Positions 6,333 through 13,781 of a stretch of 13,781 nt of DNA are shown piece by piece. Under the pieces are notes generated by a model. That model did not search any database and was not told the origin of the DNA. It saw only the letters and a program-made list of their open reading frames with translations. Source of the DNA: CAG-841 sp963614875 (GTDB taxonomy: Bacteria > Bacillota > Clostridia > Oscillospirales > CAG-272); the NCBI GenBank assembly GCA_963614875.1, contig CAVEFC010000038.1:1-13781 (forward strand). Direction: 5' to 3'. The position numbers and the translations under genes were made by a program. Position 1 is the stretch's first letter, and each line of letters starts with the position of its first letter.

Positions 6333-6929
6333 TCATTTGCTGCATATCTCAATGAGCGTGTTTCCGAGACTGAAAATTTCATCAAATTCTTTCCGGTCAT
6401 TTCCCGCAAGAAGCACCTGAAAAGCCGTTCCGTAAAGGGAACCGAGTATAACCTTCGACACCGCCTGCGCACCGTATTTCCCCAGCACGGGACTGTCCTT
6501 TGACGGCTCCTTTGAAAGCACGTCGTCGCGGACAAGCTCCGCAAGCCTGTTGAAAAGATATGTCACCTGAAACTTAAACGACCTGTTCCACATCGCCTGA
6601 ATCGAAAAGTCGAGGAATATTTTCATCACGTCGGGACGTTCCCTCAGTATTTTTTCAAAATATTCCGAAAGCAGATACATTCTTTCGGTTTCGTCTTTGC
6701 CTTTTTTCATTGCCACGGTCACCTCGTCAAAGCAGGCTGAAACAAGCCTTGAGGCGACTGCCGTGAAAAGATTTTCCTTTGTTCTGAAATGATATGTGAG
6801 AAGTCCGAGCGCGACGTGAGCTTCCGCCGCTATATCGCGCATGGAAACGTTTGCATATCCCTTTTTCGAAAGCAGTCTGAACGCCGCATCAAGTATTTTA
6901 TCGCGGGAATTTTCTCTTTGGGTATTCAT
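6333..6929 (-). CDS. TetR/AcrR family transcriptional regulator
   Basis: This 198-residue protein has a typical N-terminal TetR helix-turn-helix (about residues 8-55: KILDAAFRLLSKKGYANVSM, then RDIAAEAHVALGLLTYHF and RTKENLF). The C-terminal helical ligand/dimer domain (about 60-198) is variable, as usual. It is the first gene of an operon with an acyltransferase and an acyl-CoA ligase. A perfect inverted repeat lies at the predicted transcription start. This suggests autorepression of the operon, relieved by a small ligand that could be an acyl-CoA or fatty acid. Start ATG 6929 has GAGG 6 bases upstream. Confidence 0.9.
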   Translation of the reverse strand: MNTQRENSRDKILDAAFRLLSKKGYANVSMRDIAAEAHVALGLLTYHFRTKENLFTAVASRLVSACFDEVTVAMKKGKDETERMYLLSEYFEKILRERPDVMKIFLDFSIQAMWNRSFKFQVTYLFNRLAELVRDDVLSKEPSKDSPVLGKYGAQAVSKVILGSLYGTAFQVLLAGNDRKEFDEIFSLGNTLIEICSK

Positions 6930-6949
6930 TATTCACCTCAGCCGGTTTT

Positions 6950-6963
6950 TGTACGCTTGTACA
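6950..6963. promoter_or_regulatory. Probable TetR operator
   Basis: TGTACAAGCGTACA is a perfect inverted repeat (TGTAC, four bases, GTACA). It lies 6 bases downstream of the -10 box and 20 bases upstream of the regulator's start codon. A bound dimer here would cover the transcription start. Confidence 0.7.
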
Positions 6964-6969
6964 GCAGAT

Positions 6970-6998
6970 ATTATATCAAAAGGTATGCGGTTTGTCAA
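6970..6998 (-). promoter_or_regulatory. Consensus sigma-A promoter of the tetR operon
   Basis: TTGACA (6993-6998) and TATAAT (6970-6975) on the - strand are perfect consensus boxes with a 17-base spacer. A promoter this strong fits a system held in check by a repressor. Confidence 0.92.
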
Positions 6999-7035
6999 TG
7001 ATTTCTTAATATTATGTTAAAAAACACGGCGTAAA

Positions 7036-7066
7036 AAAATCCCGAACCGCTCCGGTTCGGGATTTT
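7036..7066 (-). terminator. Terminator of the ABC-F / cmk / ispH-S1 operon
   Basis: AAAATCCCGAACCG (7036-7049) pairs with 7053-7066 around a three-base loop. On the - strand the stem is followed by a T run. It lies 19 bases after the IspH-S1 stop and separates this operon from the tetR promoter. Confidence 0.92.
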
Positions 7067-7084
7067 CCGTTCAAAATGTTTTGA

Positions 7085-9067
7085 TTATTCGGCGTCCTGC
7101 GCGGGAGCTTCTTCCTCTGCGGGCTCCTCCTTTGCGAGAAGAGCGCGGATGGAAAGGCTTACCTTGTGCTTTTCGTCGTCGATATCGGTGATCTTTGCGT
7201 CAACAACCTGTCCTTTTTCAAGAACGTCGGAAGGATGAGCAAGCTTTTTGTCCGCTATCTGCGAAATGTGGATAAGACCGTCAACTCCGGGGATTATCTG
7301 TGCGAACGCGCCGAAGGGCATCATCGAAGCGATGGTAACGGGTACCACGTCGCCTACGTTGTGAGCCGCTCTGAAAAGCGTCCAGGGGTTTGTTTCCTCT
7401 GTCTTGTGACCGAGAGAAATTCTGCCTTTTTCACGATCGAAGCTCTTCACGAATACGTCGAGCTTTTCGCCGATTGAAACGATATCCTTCGGATTGGAGA
7501 TGTGAAGCCATGTAAGCTCGGAGCTATGTACCATGCCGTCAACTCCGCCGAGATCGACAAATACTCCGTAAGAGGTCATACTCTTTACGGTGCCCGTGTA
7601 GTGCTTGCCTACTTCGATTTCGTTCCAGAAGGCTTCCTCGCGGGCTTTGCGTTCTTCGCGCGCTACAACGCGGATAGAACCGAGAACTCTGCGACGTGAA
7701 GCGTCGAGGTCGATTATTTTGAATTTCTGTGTCGTTCCGACAAGCGTGGAAAGGTCGCCGTCGCGCGGAACTGTCGTCTGCGATGCGGGAACGAATATGC
7801 GCTGAGAAAGCGCGCGGATGACTACGCCGCCCTTGACCGCTTCCGTAACCTTGCCTTCGAGTACCGTTCCGTTCTCAAATGCTTCCTGCACGAGCTTCCA
7901 GTCGTTTGCGGCGGTGATTTTCTTGGTGGAGAGGAAGGCAATGCCGTCGACGTCGCTGACTCTGTATGCAACAGCCTCTATCTGATCTCCTACCTTAAAA
8001 AGATTTTCGAGCTTTGCCTGAGGATCGTCTGTGACGTTGTCAAGCGTGAGTATGCCTGTGCATTTCGAGCCGATGTCAACACGGACTTCGGTGCCGGAAA
8101 CGGACATGACATATCCCACGACGGTATCTCCTGTACTGATATTTTTGAACGATTCGTCAAGAAGCTCCGCGAAATTTTCATGTTCGCTCATAGTTGTTTG
8201 TACCTCCTCGATTATATAGCCGGGAGTTGAAGCTCCGGCTGCGATGCCTGCTTTGCAGTGCATCTTTTTTATGTTATCGGGAATATCGGCTGCGCTTTCG
8301 ATGAAAAACGTGTTTTCGCAATGCGCCTTTGCTATTTCGTAAAGCTTTCGGGAATTTGCACTTTCCCCATCGCCTACGACGAGCATAACGTTGCAATCAC
8401 GGGCAAGCTTTTCGGTTTCAAGCTGCCTTTCCTCCGTAACACAACATATTGTATCAAAAAATAAAGCGTTTGTATATAGTTTTTGAAGAATTTTTTTGCT
8501 TTTTTCGTAATCAAAATGATTAAGTGTGGTCTGACAAGCCACAATTACTGCTTTTTCTGACAATTTATTTCTGAAATCTCCGCAAAGAAGCTCTGAAAGT
8601 CTGTCGCTTGAAGCTATAACGGCGTACTCGCCGTGAATATAACTTACTATACCTTTTACCTCCGGATGCGTTTCGTCGCCGAAAATTACGGTGAAAGTCT
8701 TTTCGGAGGTGTTTTCGTCCATTATTTTATGTATTTTTGAAACGAACGGGCAGGTGCAGTCGCAGGTGTGAAAGGTAGGATCGCGCTCCTCCGCTTTTTT
8801 CAGCGACTGCGCGAGCTGCTTTGTTATTCCGTGCGCGCGTATTATGACGGTCGCGTTTGCCGGAGCATCCGACAAAAGCGCTTCGAGCGCGCCCTCGTCG
8901 ATTGAATAAACGCCTTCGGCTTCAAGCCGCTTTGTGTATTTTCCGTTGTGAATAAGATGACCGAGAGTATATATTTTTCCGCCGCCGGAGGCAAGCTTTT
9001 CGGCTTGCTCGGTGGCGCGTCTGACGCCGAAGCAAAAGCCGGCGTGCTTTGCGAGTGTTACGCTCAA
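7085..9067 (-). CDS. ispH-rpsA: IspH (HMBPP reductase) fused to ribosomal protein S1-type domains
   Basis: This 660-residue fusion has two parts. Residues 1-290 are IspH, the last enzyme of the MEP isoprenoid pathway, which reduces HMBPP to IPP and DMAPP with a 4Fe-4S cluster. The cluster cysteines are at 12 (FCFGVRRA), 106 (CTCPFV) and 208 (TICC). Substrate residues are visible in LIHN (His40), RAHG (His78), HPEVKG (His134, Glu136) and SANSRKL. Residues 311-643 hold four S1 RNA-binding repeats at about 311-382, 399-468, 487-554 and 571-643. The third and fourth are the most canonical (SYGVFVDLGGVDGMVH, PFGAFAQIIPGVDGLIH). The acidic tail is Glu/Ala-rich. This fusion is known in Clostridia. 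The start is TTG 9067, with GGAGGAGG 8 bases upstream. Confidence 0.93.
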   Translation of the reverse strand: MSVTLAKHAGFCFGVRRATEQAEKLASGGGKIYTLGHLIHNGKYTKRLEAEGVYSIDEGALEALLSDAPANATVIIRAHGITKQLAQSLKKAEERDPTFHTCDCTCPFVSKIHKIMDENTSEKTFTVIFGDETHPEVKGIVSYIHGEYAVIASSDRLSELLCGDFRNKLSEKAVIVACQTTLNHFDYEKSKKILQKLYTNALFFDTICCVTEERQLETEKLARDCNVMLVVGDGESANSRKLYEIAKAHCENTFFIESAADIPDNIKKMHCKAGIAAGASTPGYIIEEVQTTMSEHENFAELLDESFKNISTGDTVVGYVMSVSGTEVRVDIGSKCTGILTLDNVTDDPQAKLENLFKVGDQIEAVAYRVSDVDGIAFLSTKKITAANDWKLVQEAFENGTVLEGKVTEAVKGGVVIRALSQRIFVPASQTTVPRDGDLSTLVGTTQKFKIIDLDASRRRVLGSIRVVAREERKAREEAFWNEIEVGKHYTGTVKSMTSYGVFVDLGGVDGMVHSSELTWLHISNPKDIVSIGEKLDVFVKSFDREKGRISLGHKTEETNPWTLFRAAHNVGDVVPVTIASMMPFGAFAQIIPGVDGLIHISQIADKKLAHPSDVLEKGQVVDAKITDIDDEKHKVSLSIRALLAKEEPAEEEAPAQDAE

Positions 9068-9102
9068 CTGCTTTTCCTCCTCCGGAGCGTTCCGTCACGG
9101 AT

Positions 9103-9765
9103 TTATTTTATTCTGCTTTCTATTATTTTAAGCGCGTGATCGACGGTTTCTTCAAAGCTGCCGGAATTGTCGAGCATTATCGCGTCGTCTGCGGGAATTG
9201 CGGGCGCGATTTTTCTCGTGCTGTCCTGTCTGTCCCTTGCGGAAAGGGCTTTTTTCACTTCCTCAACCGAAACGTTTTCGCCCTTTTCGGCAAGCTCGGC
9301 TCTGCGTCTTTCCGCGCGGGCGTCGTCCGACGCCGTCATAAAGAATTTTACGTCTGCGTCCGGAAGAATCACCGTTCCGATGTCGCGGCCGTCCATAATC
9401 ACGTTGTTTTTCTTTGCCATATCGCGCTGAACGTCGAGAAGAAACGTCCTGACCGAGCCTATTGCCGAAACCGCCGAAGCAAAAGCCGAAACCTCGCTTG
9501 TGCGGATAAGTCCGGTGACGTCCTCGCCGTTAAGTATCATATGCTGTGTGCCGTCGATGAATTCGATGTTCATTTTTATTTCCGGCAGACGCGCGGTAAC
9601 GGCTTCTTCGTTTTTCGGATCGGTGCCGGTGCGAAGAATGTAAAGACCTATCACGCGGTACATTGCGCCCGTATCGACGTGAATATATCCGAGTTTTTTG
9701 GCAAGTGCCTTTGCAAGAGTGCTTTTTCCGGCTCCCGAAGGGCCGTCTATCGCTATGTTTATCAT
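9103..9765 (-). CDS. cmk: Cytidylate kinase
   Basis: This 220-residue kinase transfers a phosphate from ATP to CMP or dCMP in pyrimidine nucleotide supply. It shows the P-loop GPSGAGKS (8-15), DTGAMYR (31-37), and the MDGRDIGTVILPDADVKFF segment that binds the nucleotide base region. The start at 9765 was chosen because GGGAG is 8 bases upstream; the ATG at 9771 would leave only 2 bases. It begins 19 bases after the flavoprotein stop and is 35 bases from the IspH-S1 start. In many clostridial genomes an acyltransferase gene (plsC) lies between cmk and ispH; it is absent here. Confidence 0.93.
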   Translation of the reverse strand: MINIAIDGPSGAGKSTLAKALAKKLGYIHVDTGAMYRVIGLYILRTGTDPKNEEAVTARLPEIKMNIEFIDGTQHMILNGEDVTGLIRTSEVSAFASAVSAIGSVRTFLLDVQRDMAKKNNVIMDGRDIGTVILPDADVKFFMTASDDARAERRRAELAEKGENVSVEEVKKALSARDRQDSTRKIAPAIPADDAIMLDNSGSFEETVDHALKIIESRIK

Positions 9766-9784
9766 TTTCATATCTCCCGTATTT

Positions 9785-11026
9785 TTATATTTTTGCGGCA
9801 TCCGTTGCGGCGGCTACCGCCGTCGAAAATGCCGATTGCAGATTGAAGCCTCCGGTGTAGGCGTCCACGTCTATTATTTCGCCGGCAAAATAAAGATTCG
9901 ATACAAGCTTTGATTTCATCGTCGAGGGCGATATCTCCGAAACGGAAACTCCTCCTCCCGTGACTATTGCCTCACTTATCGGGCGGAAGCCCGTGACCGT
10001 AAGCTTTATCGCTTTCATTGCGGATATTATGCTTTTGCGCTCGGCTCTGGTTATCGAATTTGCCTCTCTGTCCGCACGGATACCGCAGATATCGCAGAAG
10101 GGAAGTATCATTTTCGACGGAAGCAGAGCGGCAAGCACGGACGAAAAATGCTTGTTTTTGTTTTTGTCGAATTCCGAAATCAGACGCCTGTCAAGCGTTT
10201 CTTCGTCGAGGGCGGGCTTTTCGTCGATATACACCTCGTATCTGCCGCTTTCCATCGGACGCATATGTGCCGAAGCCGAAAGAATGACGGGACCGCTCAC
10301 GCCGAAGTGCGTAAAAAGAAGCTCGCCGAAATCCTCGTATATCACGGAGCTTTTGGTTGTGTCAACGATTTTTACGGCGACGTTTTTTAGCGTAAGTCCC
10401 TGCATACGCATACACAGATCTCCCGCGCACGAAAGTCCGACAAGCGACGGAATAAGCTCCGTTACCGTATGACCGAGCGAGCGCGCCATTTCAAAGCCGT
10501 CGCCGGTAGAGCCCGTCACGGGGTACGAAACGCCTCCGGTGCAGAGGATAACGCTGTCAAAATCCGTGTAGCGACGCTTTTCGGTTATGATTGCGGTTAC
10601 CGCGCCGTCGGAGCTTTCAAGGGAAACTACTCTCTCGCCGATAATTTTGCAACCGCTTTCGCTTATCCGCTTTTTTAGGGCGAGAACGACGTCGGTTGCT
10701 TTGTCCGAAACGGGAAAAACGCGCTTTCCGCGTTCGATTTTGAGCGGCACGCCGAGATTTTCAAAGTAATCGAAGGTGTCCTGCGGGGTGAAGCGGTGGA
10801 TTGCGGAAAAGAGAAATTTTCCGTTTTGTGTAACGTTCCTTATAAATTCGTCGGGAGAGCAGGCGTTTGTCAGATTGCATCTGCCTTTTCCCGTTATGCC
10901 GAGCTTCATTCCGAGAAGCCTGTTTTTTTCAAAAAGCGTGACGGACGCGCCGAGCTCCGACGCCTTGCAGCAAGCCATAAGTCCTGCCGCGCCGCCGCCT
11001 ATAACGGCTATTCTTCTGCGATTCAT
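9785..11026 (-). CDS. HI0933-family NAD(P)/FAD-dependent oxidoreductase
   Basis: This 413-residue flavoprotein starts with the FAD-binding Rossmann motif GGGAAG (10-15) and an acidic residue at the end of strand 2 (Glu33). The family signature GITGKGRCNLTN (43-54) follows. The C-terminal end NLYFAGEIIDVDAYTGGFN with LQSAFSTA is the usual second FAD contact. Members are often labelled aminoacetone oxidase-like or YhiN/BaiN-like, but the cellular substrate is generally unclear and I do not assign one. Its ATG overlaps the ABC-F stop by 4 bases (ATGA), with GGAGG inside the last ABC-F codons, so the two are translationally coupled. Confidence 0.9.
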   Translation of the reverse strand: MNRRRIAVIGGGAAGLMACCKASELGASVTLFEKNRLLGMKLGITGKGRCNLTNACSPDEFIRNVTQNGKFLFSAIHRFTPQDTFDYFENLGVPLKIERGKRVFPVSDKATDVVLALKKRISESGCKIIGERVVSLESSDGAVTAIITEKRRYTDFDSVILCTGGVSYPVTGSTGDGFEMARSLGHTVTELIPSLVGLSCAGDLCMRMQGLTLKNVAVKIVDTTKSSVIYEDFGELLFTHFGVSGPVILSASAHMRPMESGRYEVYIDEKPALDEETLDRRLISEFDKNKNKHFSSVLAALLPSKMILPFCDICGIRADREANSITRAERKSIISAMKAIKLTVTGFRPISEAIVTGGGVSVSEISPSTMKSKLVSNLYFAGEIIDVDAYTGGFNLQSAFSTAVAAATDAAKI

Positions 11027-12945
11027 TTTTCGCCTCCGAGCTCTGCCAGAGCCTTTTCCGCACGGTCGATATCGTCGTAAAGCGATTCGAGGAGCTTGTC
11101 TATTTCGTCAGTTCTCGCGTATATTTCCGAAAGACGCACATAGTCGCCGGAGGAGTCGCCCTCCGCTTCCTTTGAAAGACGCGATTTTTCGTCCTCAAGC
11201 TTTTCTATTTCGGCTTCGCAGCGTTCTATTTTCGATTTGTTTTTTCTTATGTCGGACGCGTTTTTCTTTGCGTCGAGGTAGCTTTGCCTGCTTTCCGCAA
11301 CCGTTTTTTCGGGAGCGGCTGTCACCGATTTTACCGTTTCCCGCTCCTTTTTTTCGCAGTATTCGTCGTAATTGCCGGCAAATATCCGCAGACCGTCTGT
11401 CATATCGAATATTTTCAAAGAAAGCTTGCGGACAAAATATCTGTCGTGCGAAACGGCGATTATCGTGCCGGAAAACTGCATAAGCGCGTCTTCGAGCGCT
11501 TCGCGCGAGCCTATGTCGAGATGGTTTGTCGGCTCGTCGAGGATGAGAAGATTTATCTGCGAAAGTATCATTTTGCAGAGCATAAGCCTTGCTCTTTCGC
11601 CGCCGGAAAGCACGGAAACCTTTTTGTCCATATCCTCGGCAAAGAACAGAAACGAAGCAAGCGCCGAACGCACGACGGGCATTGTAAGCTTGTCGTGCGC
11701 GCGGCAGACCTCTTCGAGCACGGTGCTGTCGTTGTCAAGTGTCTGCTGCTCCTGATCGTAGTAGCCGGTGATTACGTTGTAGCCGTAGCGAAGAACGCCG
11801 GAATAGTCCTCGTCAAGTCCGCCGAGTATGCGGACAAGCGTGCTTTTTCCGCAGCCGTTCGGCCCGATTATCATTATACGGTCGCGCTTTTTGACTTCAA
11901 AGCTTATGTCGCTCAATATTTTTCTTTCGCCGTAGGATTTTGAAATGTTTTCGGCAAAGAGAACGTCGCTTCCGCTTTCTCTTGCCTCCGAAAAATGCAG
12001 AGAAATGTTCTTCGGCAGATTTTTCGGCGCGGAAACGCTTTCTTTTTCAAGGTGTTCTATCTGCTTTTGCTTGCTTTTTATCGTTACGAAGTTATGCGCC
12101 TGTCCCCAGCGGCGCTGCTGATCTATTATCGCCTCTATGCGCGATATTTCCTTTTGCTGAAGCTCGTGCTTTTTTGCAAGAGCCTTGCGCTGTTCGGCTT
12201 TCTGAGCCGCATAAGCGCTGTAATTTCCGTTATATACGGTCGCTTCCGTGTGTTCTATATCGAGAATTTTATTTGCGGCGCGATCGAGAAAATACCTGTC
12301 GTGCGAGATGAGAATAAGAGTTTTTCTGTATGAGCGCAGATGCTCTTCGAGCCACGCGAGCGTTTCCATATCGAGATGGTTTGTCGGCTCGTCAAGAATG
12401 AGAAGATCGGGCTCGCGGAGAAGAAGCTTCACAAGCGCAAGACGCGTCCGCTCGCCGCCCGACAGCTTGTTTATGGTTTTGCCGAGCGAATCCTCGCCGA
12501 AGCCGAAGCGCGCAAGCGTGGATTTCGTTCTCGAACGGTATTCGTATCCGCCCATTTTTCTGAAATCTTCCGTCAGGGTGGCGTATTTTTCGATCGCCTG
12601 CTCGCCGCCCGTATGATTTTCAATGCTTGCGGAAAGCTCGCCGAGGCGCTTTTCCGCCGCAACGATTTCGGGAAAAGCGTCAAGCATTTCGGCAAGAACG
12701 GTGTTTTCGCTTTCGAGCATCGCGTTCTGCGCGAGCATCGAAACGGTTTTGTCCTTCGCTATATAAACGCTTCCGGCGGACGGAGTAAACGTCCCAGCGA
12801 TGATTTTTGCAAGAGTGCTTTTTCCTGCGCCGTTTACGCCCACTATACCGAGCCTGTCGCCTTCGTTTATCGAAAAATTTATATTGTTCAGTACGACGTC
12901 CGTTCCGTATTCGACGGTGACGCCGCTAACGCTTAAAAGTACCAT
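11023..12945 (-). CDS. ABC-F family ATP-binding protein
   Basis: This 640-residue protein has two ABC domains and no membrane segment, as in ribosome-associated ABC-F factors. Domain 1: Walker A GVNGAGKS (36-43), LSGGE (161-165), ILDEPTNHLD (183-192). The linker (about 240-310) is charged and helical, with RRWGQAHNF (278-286), the region that reaches the tRNA sites in this family. Domain 2: GPNGCGKS (361-368), LSGGE (446-450), ILDEPTNHLD (468-477). The C-terminal part (about 550-635) is a coiled coil (SKIERCEAEIEKLEDEKSRL), as in Uup/YdiF-like members. A resistance role cannot be told from a translation-factor role by sequence; position in a housekeeping operon favours the latter. ATG 12945 was chosen over TTG 12951 because AAGG lies 8 bases before it. 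Confidence 0.92.
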   Translation of the reverse strand: MVLLSVSGVTVEYGTDVVLNNINFSINEGDRLGIVGVNGAGKSTLAKIIAGTFTPSAGSVYIAKDKTVSMLAQNAMLESENTVLAEMLDAFPEIVAAEKRLGELSASIENHTGGEQAIEKYATLTEDFRKMGGYEYRSRTKSTLARFGFGEDSLGKTINKLSGGERTRLALVKLLLREPDLLILDEPTNHLDMETLAWLEEHLRSYRKTLILISHDRYFLDRAANKILDIEHTEATVYNGNYSAYAAQKAEQRKALAKKHELQQKEISRIEAIIDQQRRWGQAHNFVTIKSKQKQIEHLEKESVSAPKNLPKNISLHFSEARESGSDVLFAENISKSYGERKILSDISFEVKKRDRIMIIGPNGCGKSTLVRILGGLDEDYSGVLRYGYNVITGYYDQEQQTLDNDSTVLEEVCRAHDKLTMPVVRSALASFLFFAEDMDKKVSVLSGGERARLMLCKMILSQINLLILDEPTNHLDIGSREALEDALMQFSGTIIAVSHDRYFVRKLSLKIFDMTDGLRIFAGNYDEYCEKKERETVKSVTAAPEKTVAESRQSYLDAKKNASDIRKNKSKIERCEAEIEKLEDEKSRLSKEAEGDSSGDYVRLSEIYARTDEIDKLLESLYDDIDRAEKALAELGGEK

Positions 12946-12976
12946 TTTCAAAACCTTAGAGTAAAATTTATTTAAT

Positions 12977-13006
12977 ATTATACATCAGTTCGGGGCGGCA
13001 TGTCAA
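12977..13006 (-). promoter_or_regulatory. Sigma-A promoter of the ABC-F operon
   Basis: On the - strand TTGACA (13001-13006) and TATAAT (12977-12982) are separated by 18 bases. The predicted transcript starts about 25 bases before the ABC-F start codon. It diverges from the ferritin-like gene at 13075. Confidence 0.88.
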
Positions 13007-13074
13007 CCTTGCGGTGTCAAAATTGTGTATCCGACGTAAAATATTAACGATCAAAGATAAAAGGAGTGGTTTTT

Positions 13075-13587
13075 TTGAACGGAAAACTCAGAACGGCGTG
13101 CAATCTGCCGCTTCCGTATCCGGAGGTATGCGTCACCGCGCCGAATATAAATTACGCAAAATTGCTTTCATCGGCTTACGCCGGCGACGGAGGAGAGCTT
13201 TCGGCTGTTTTGCAGTACACATACGGGCATCTTATAACGGAAAATGCCGAGCCTTCGCAGCTTTCGGCGGTGCTTTCGTGCGTTTCCGCAACCGAAATGC
13301 GACATCTTGAAATACTCGGCGAGCTTATAGTAAAGCTCGGCGGCGATCCGAAATTCTGCGATATGCAGAGAAGAAGCTGTTTTGACGCCGGCAGGGTGAA
13401 TTATCAGACCTCACCCGACAGGATTCTGCGCGCGGCGATATCGGGGGAAAAGGCGGCGATAGCTATGTACAGGGATCTTATCCGCAGGATAGACGACAGC
13501 TGTATACGCGAGATTCTCAGACGCATAATTCTGGATGAAGAGCATCACATAAAGCTTTTCGGCGAGCTTGCCGGCACGGCAAGATAG
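13075..13587 (+). CDS. Ferritin-like / rubrerythrin-type di-metal protein
   Basis: This protein of about 170 residues is a four-helix bundle of the ferritin-like type. Likely metal ligands are Glu41 (GGELSAVLQYTYGH), Glu74 and His77 (TEMRHLEILGELIVKLGGDP), Glu125 (SGEKAAIAMYRDL), and Glu155/His158 (LDEEHHIKLF). This matches the E...ExxH...E...ExxH layout of di-iron or di-manganese bundles. No rubredoxin domain follows, so it is not a full rubrerythrin. A role in peroxide or metal handling is likely for an anaerobe but is inference. The start is taken as TTG 13075 because AAAGGAG (13060-13066) lies 8 bases upstream; a GTG at 13066 overlaps that site. I see no convincing promoter directly upstream. 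Confidence 0.8.
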   Translation: MNGKLRTACNLPLPYPEVCVTAPNINYAKLLSSAYAGDGGELSAVLQYTYGHLITENAEPSQLSAVLSCVSATEMRHLEILGELIVKLGGDPKFCDMQRRSCFDAGRVNYQTSPDRILRAAISGEKAAIAMYRDLIRRIDDSCIREILRRIILDEEHHIKLFGELAGTAR

Positions 13588-13614
13588 ATAAACGCCGAAA
13601 ACGGAAGATTTTCA

Positions 13615-13643
13615 TTGACGAATCGTTTTTGCGGTGGTATAAT
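13615..13643 (+). promoter_or_regulatory. Sigma-A promoter at the right edge
   Basis: TTGACG (13615-13620) and TATAAT (13638-13643) are separated by 17 bases. The predicted start of transcription is near 13650, so the transcript runs into the structured leader and out of the window. Confidence 0.85.
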
Positions 13644-13649
13644 ACAAAT

Positions 13650-13781
13650 CTGTAATAACTCTTTGTATAAATATCGAGGCAAATAATGATTTATCTTTCC
13701 CGTCAGAAAAAATAAAAGCCGCAGAAGCGACTTTGATTTTTTTGGAGCAGATGACGGGAATCGGTTCTCACGGCTCGACGC
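13650..13781 (+). other. Structured 5' leader, gene beyond the edge
   Basis: Downstream of the promoter there is an inverted repeat TTCCCGTCA (13697-13705) and TGACGGGAA (13752-13760). An inner, mostly paired hairpin sits between them: AAAAAAT, AAAG-C-CGC, loop AGAA, GCG-A-CTTT, ATTTTTT. The inner stem followed by a T run resembles an intrinsic terminator. GAGG at 13676-13679 lies 6 bases before ATG 13686, which would encode only MIYLSRQKK before a TAA. A second frame is open from 13643 to the edge with ATG at 13751 but weak ribosome binding. This could be an attenuator leader, a small RNA, or simply the start of the next gene; I cannot choose. Confidence 0.35.

Noticed and set aside
13008..13048. 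Promoter for the ferritin-like gene
   Set aside because: TAAAAT and nearby TTG-like boxes are present, but no pair has acceptable spacing.
13731..13736. CTTTGA as a release-factor-2 type programmed frameshift site
   Set aside because: In the frame of the ATG at 13686 a TAA at 13713-13715 comes first, and no release factor 2 sequence is visible.

Overview
The window looks like chromosomal DNA of a Bacillota, class Clostridia, probably an anaerobic gut-type lineage. The basis is a fused IspH-S1 gene, the ABC-F / FAD oxidoreductase / cmk / ispH-S1 gene order, sigma-A type promoters, strong AGGAGG-type ribosome binding sites, several TTG starts, and a Nif11-type peptide locus. The genus cannot be fixed from the sequence alone.

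Region 1 (1-2617, + strand) is a RiPP locus (ribosomally made, post-translationally modified peptide). It opens inside the core of one precursor that is cut by the window edge. Two complete tandem precursors follow at 195-599 and 694-1104. Their Nif11-like leaders are nearly identical and end in a double-glycine site, and their large cores (74 and 76 residues) are very rich in cysteine. A radical SAM/SPASM maturase follows at 1211-2617. Decayed pieces of leader-coding sequence lie between the units, and the maturase start codon and ribosome binding site sit inside one of them. No peptidase/exporter is present, so export genes, if local, lie upstream of the window. This is the most interesting part of the window.

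Region 2 (2660-3631) holds a shared hairpin terminator and a convergent gene on the - strand. That gene encodes an unrecognised methyltransferase-fold protein and has its own near-consensus promoter.

Region 3 (3647-6998, - strand) is a three-gene operon. It reads tetR-type regulator, then a stand-alone acyltransferase related to the E2 catalytic domain of 2-oxoacid dehydrogenases, then an AMP-forming acyl-CoA ligase. It starts at a textbook promoter with a perfect inverted-repeat operator at the transcription start and ends at a hairpin terminator. The likely theme is acyl-CoA or lipid metabolism sensed by the TetR protein.

Region 4 (7036-13006, - strand) is a housekeeping operon: ABC-F ATPase, HI0933-family flavoprotein, cytidylate kinase, and the IspH-S1 fusion. 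The genes overlap or are closely spaced. The operon has a promoter upstream and a strong terminator downstream.

Region 5 (13075-13781, + strand) carries a ferritin-like diiron/manganese protein. After it comes a separate promoter leading into a strongly self-complementary RNA leader that runs to the window edge.
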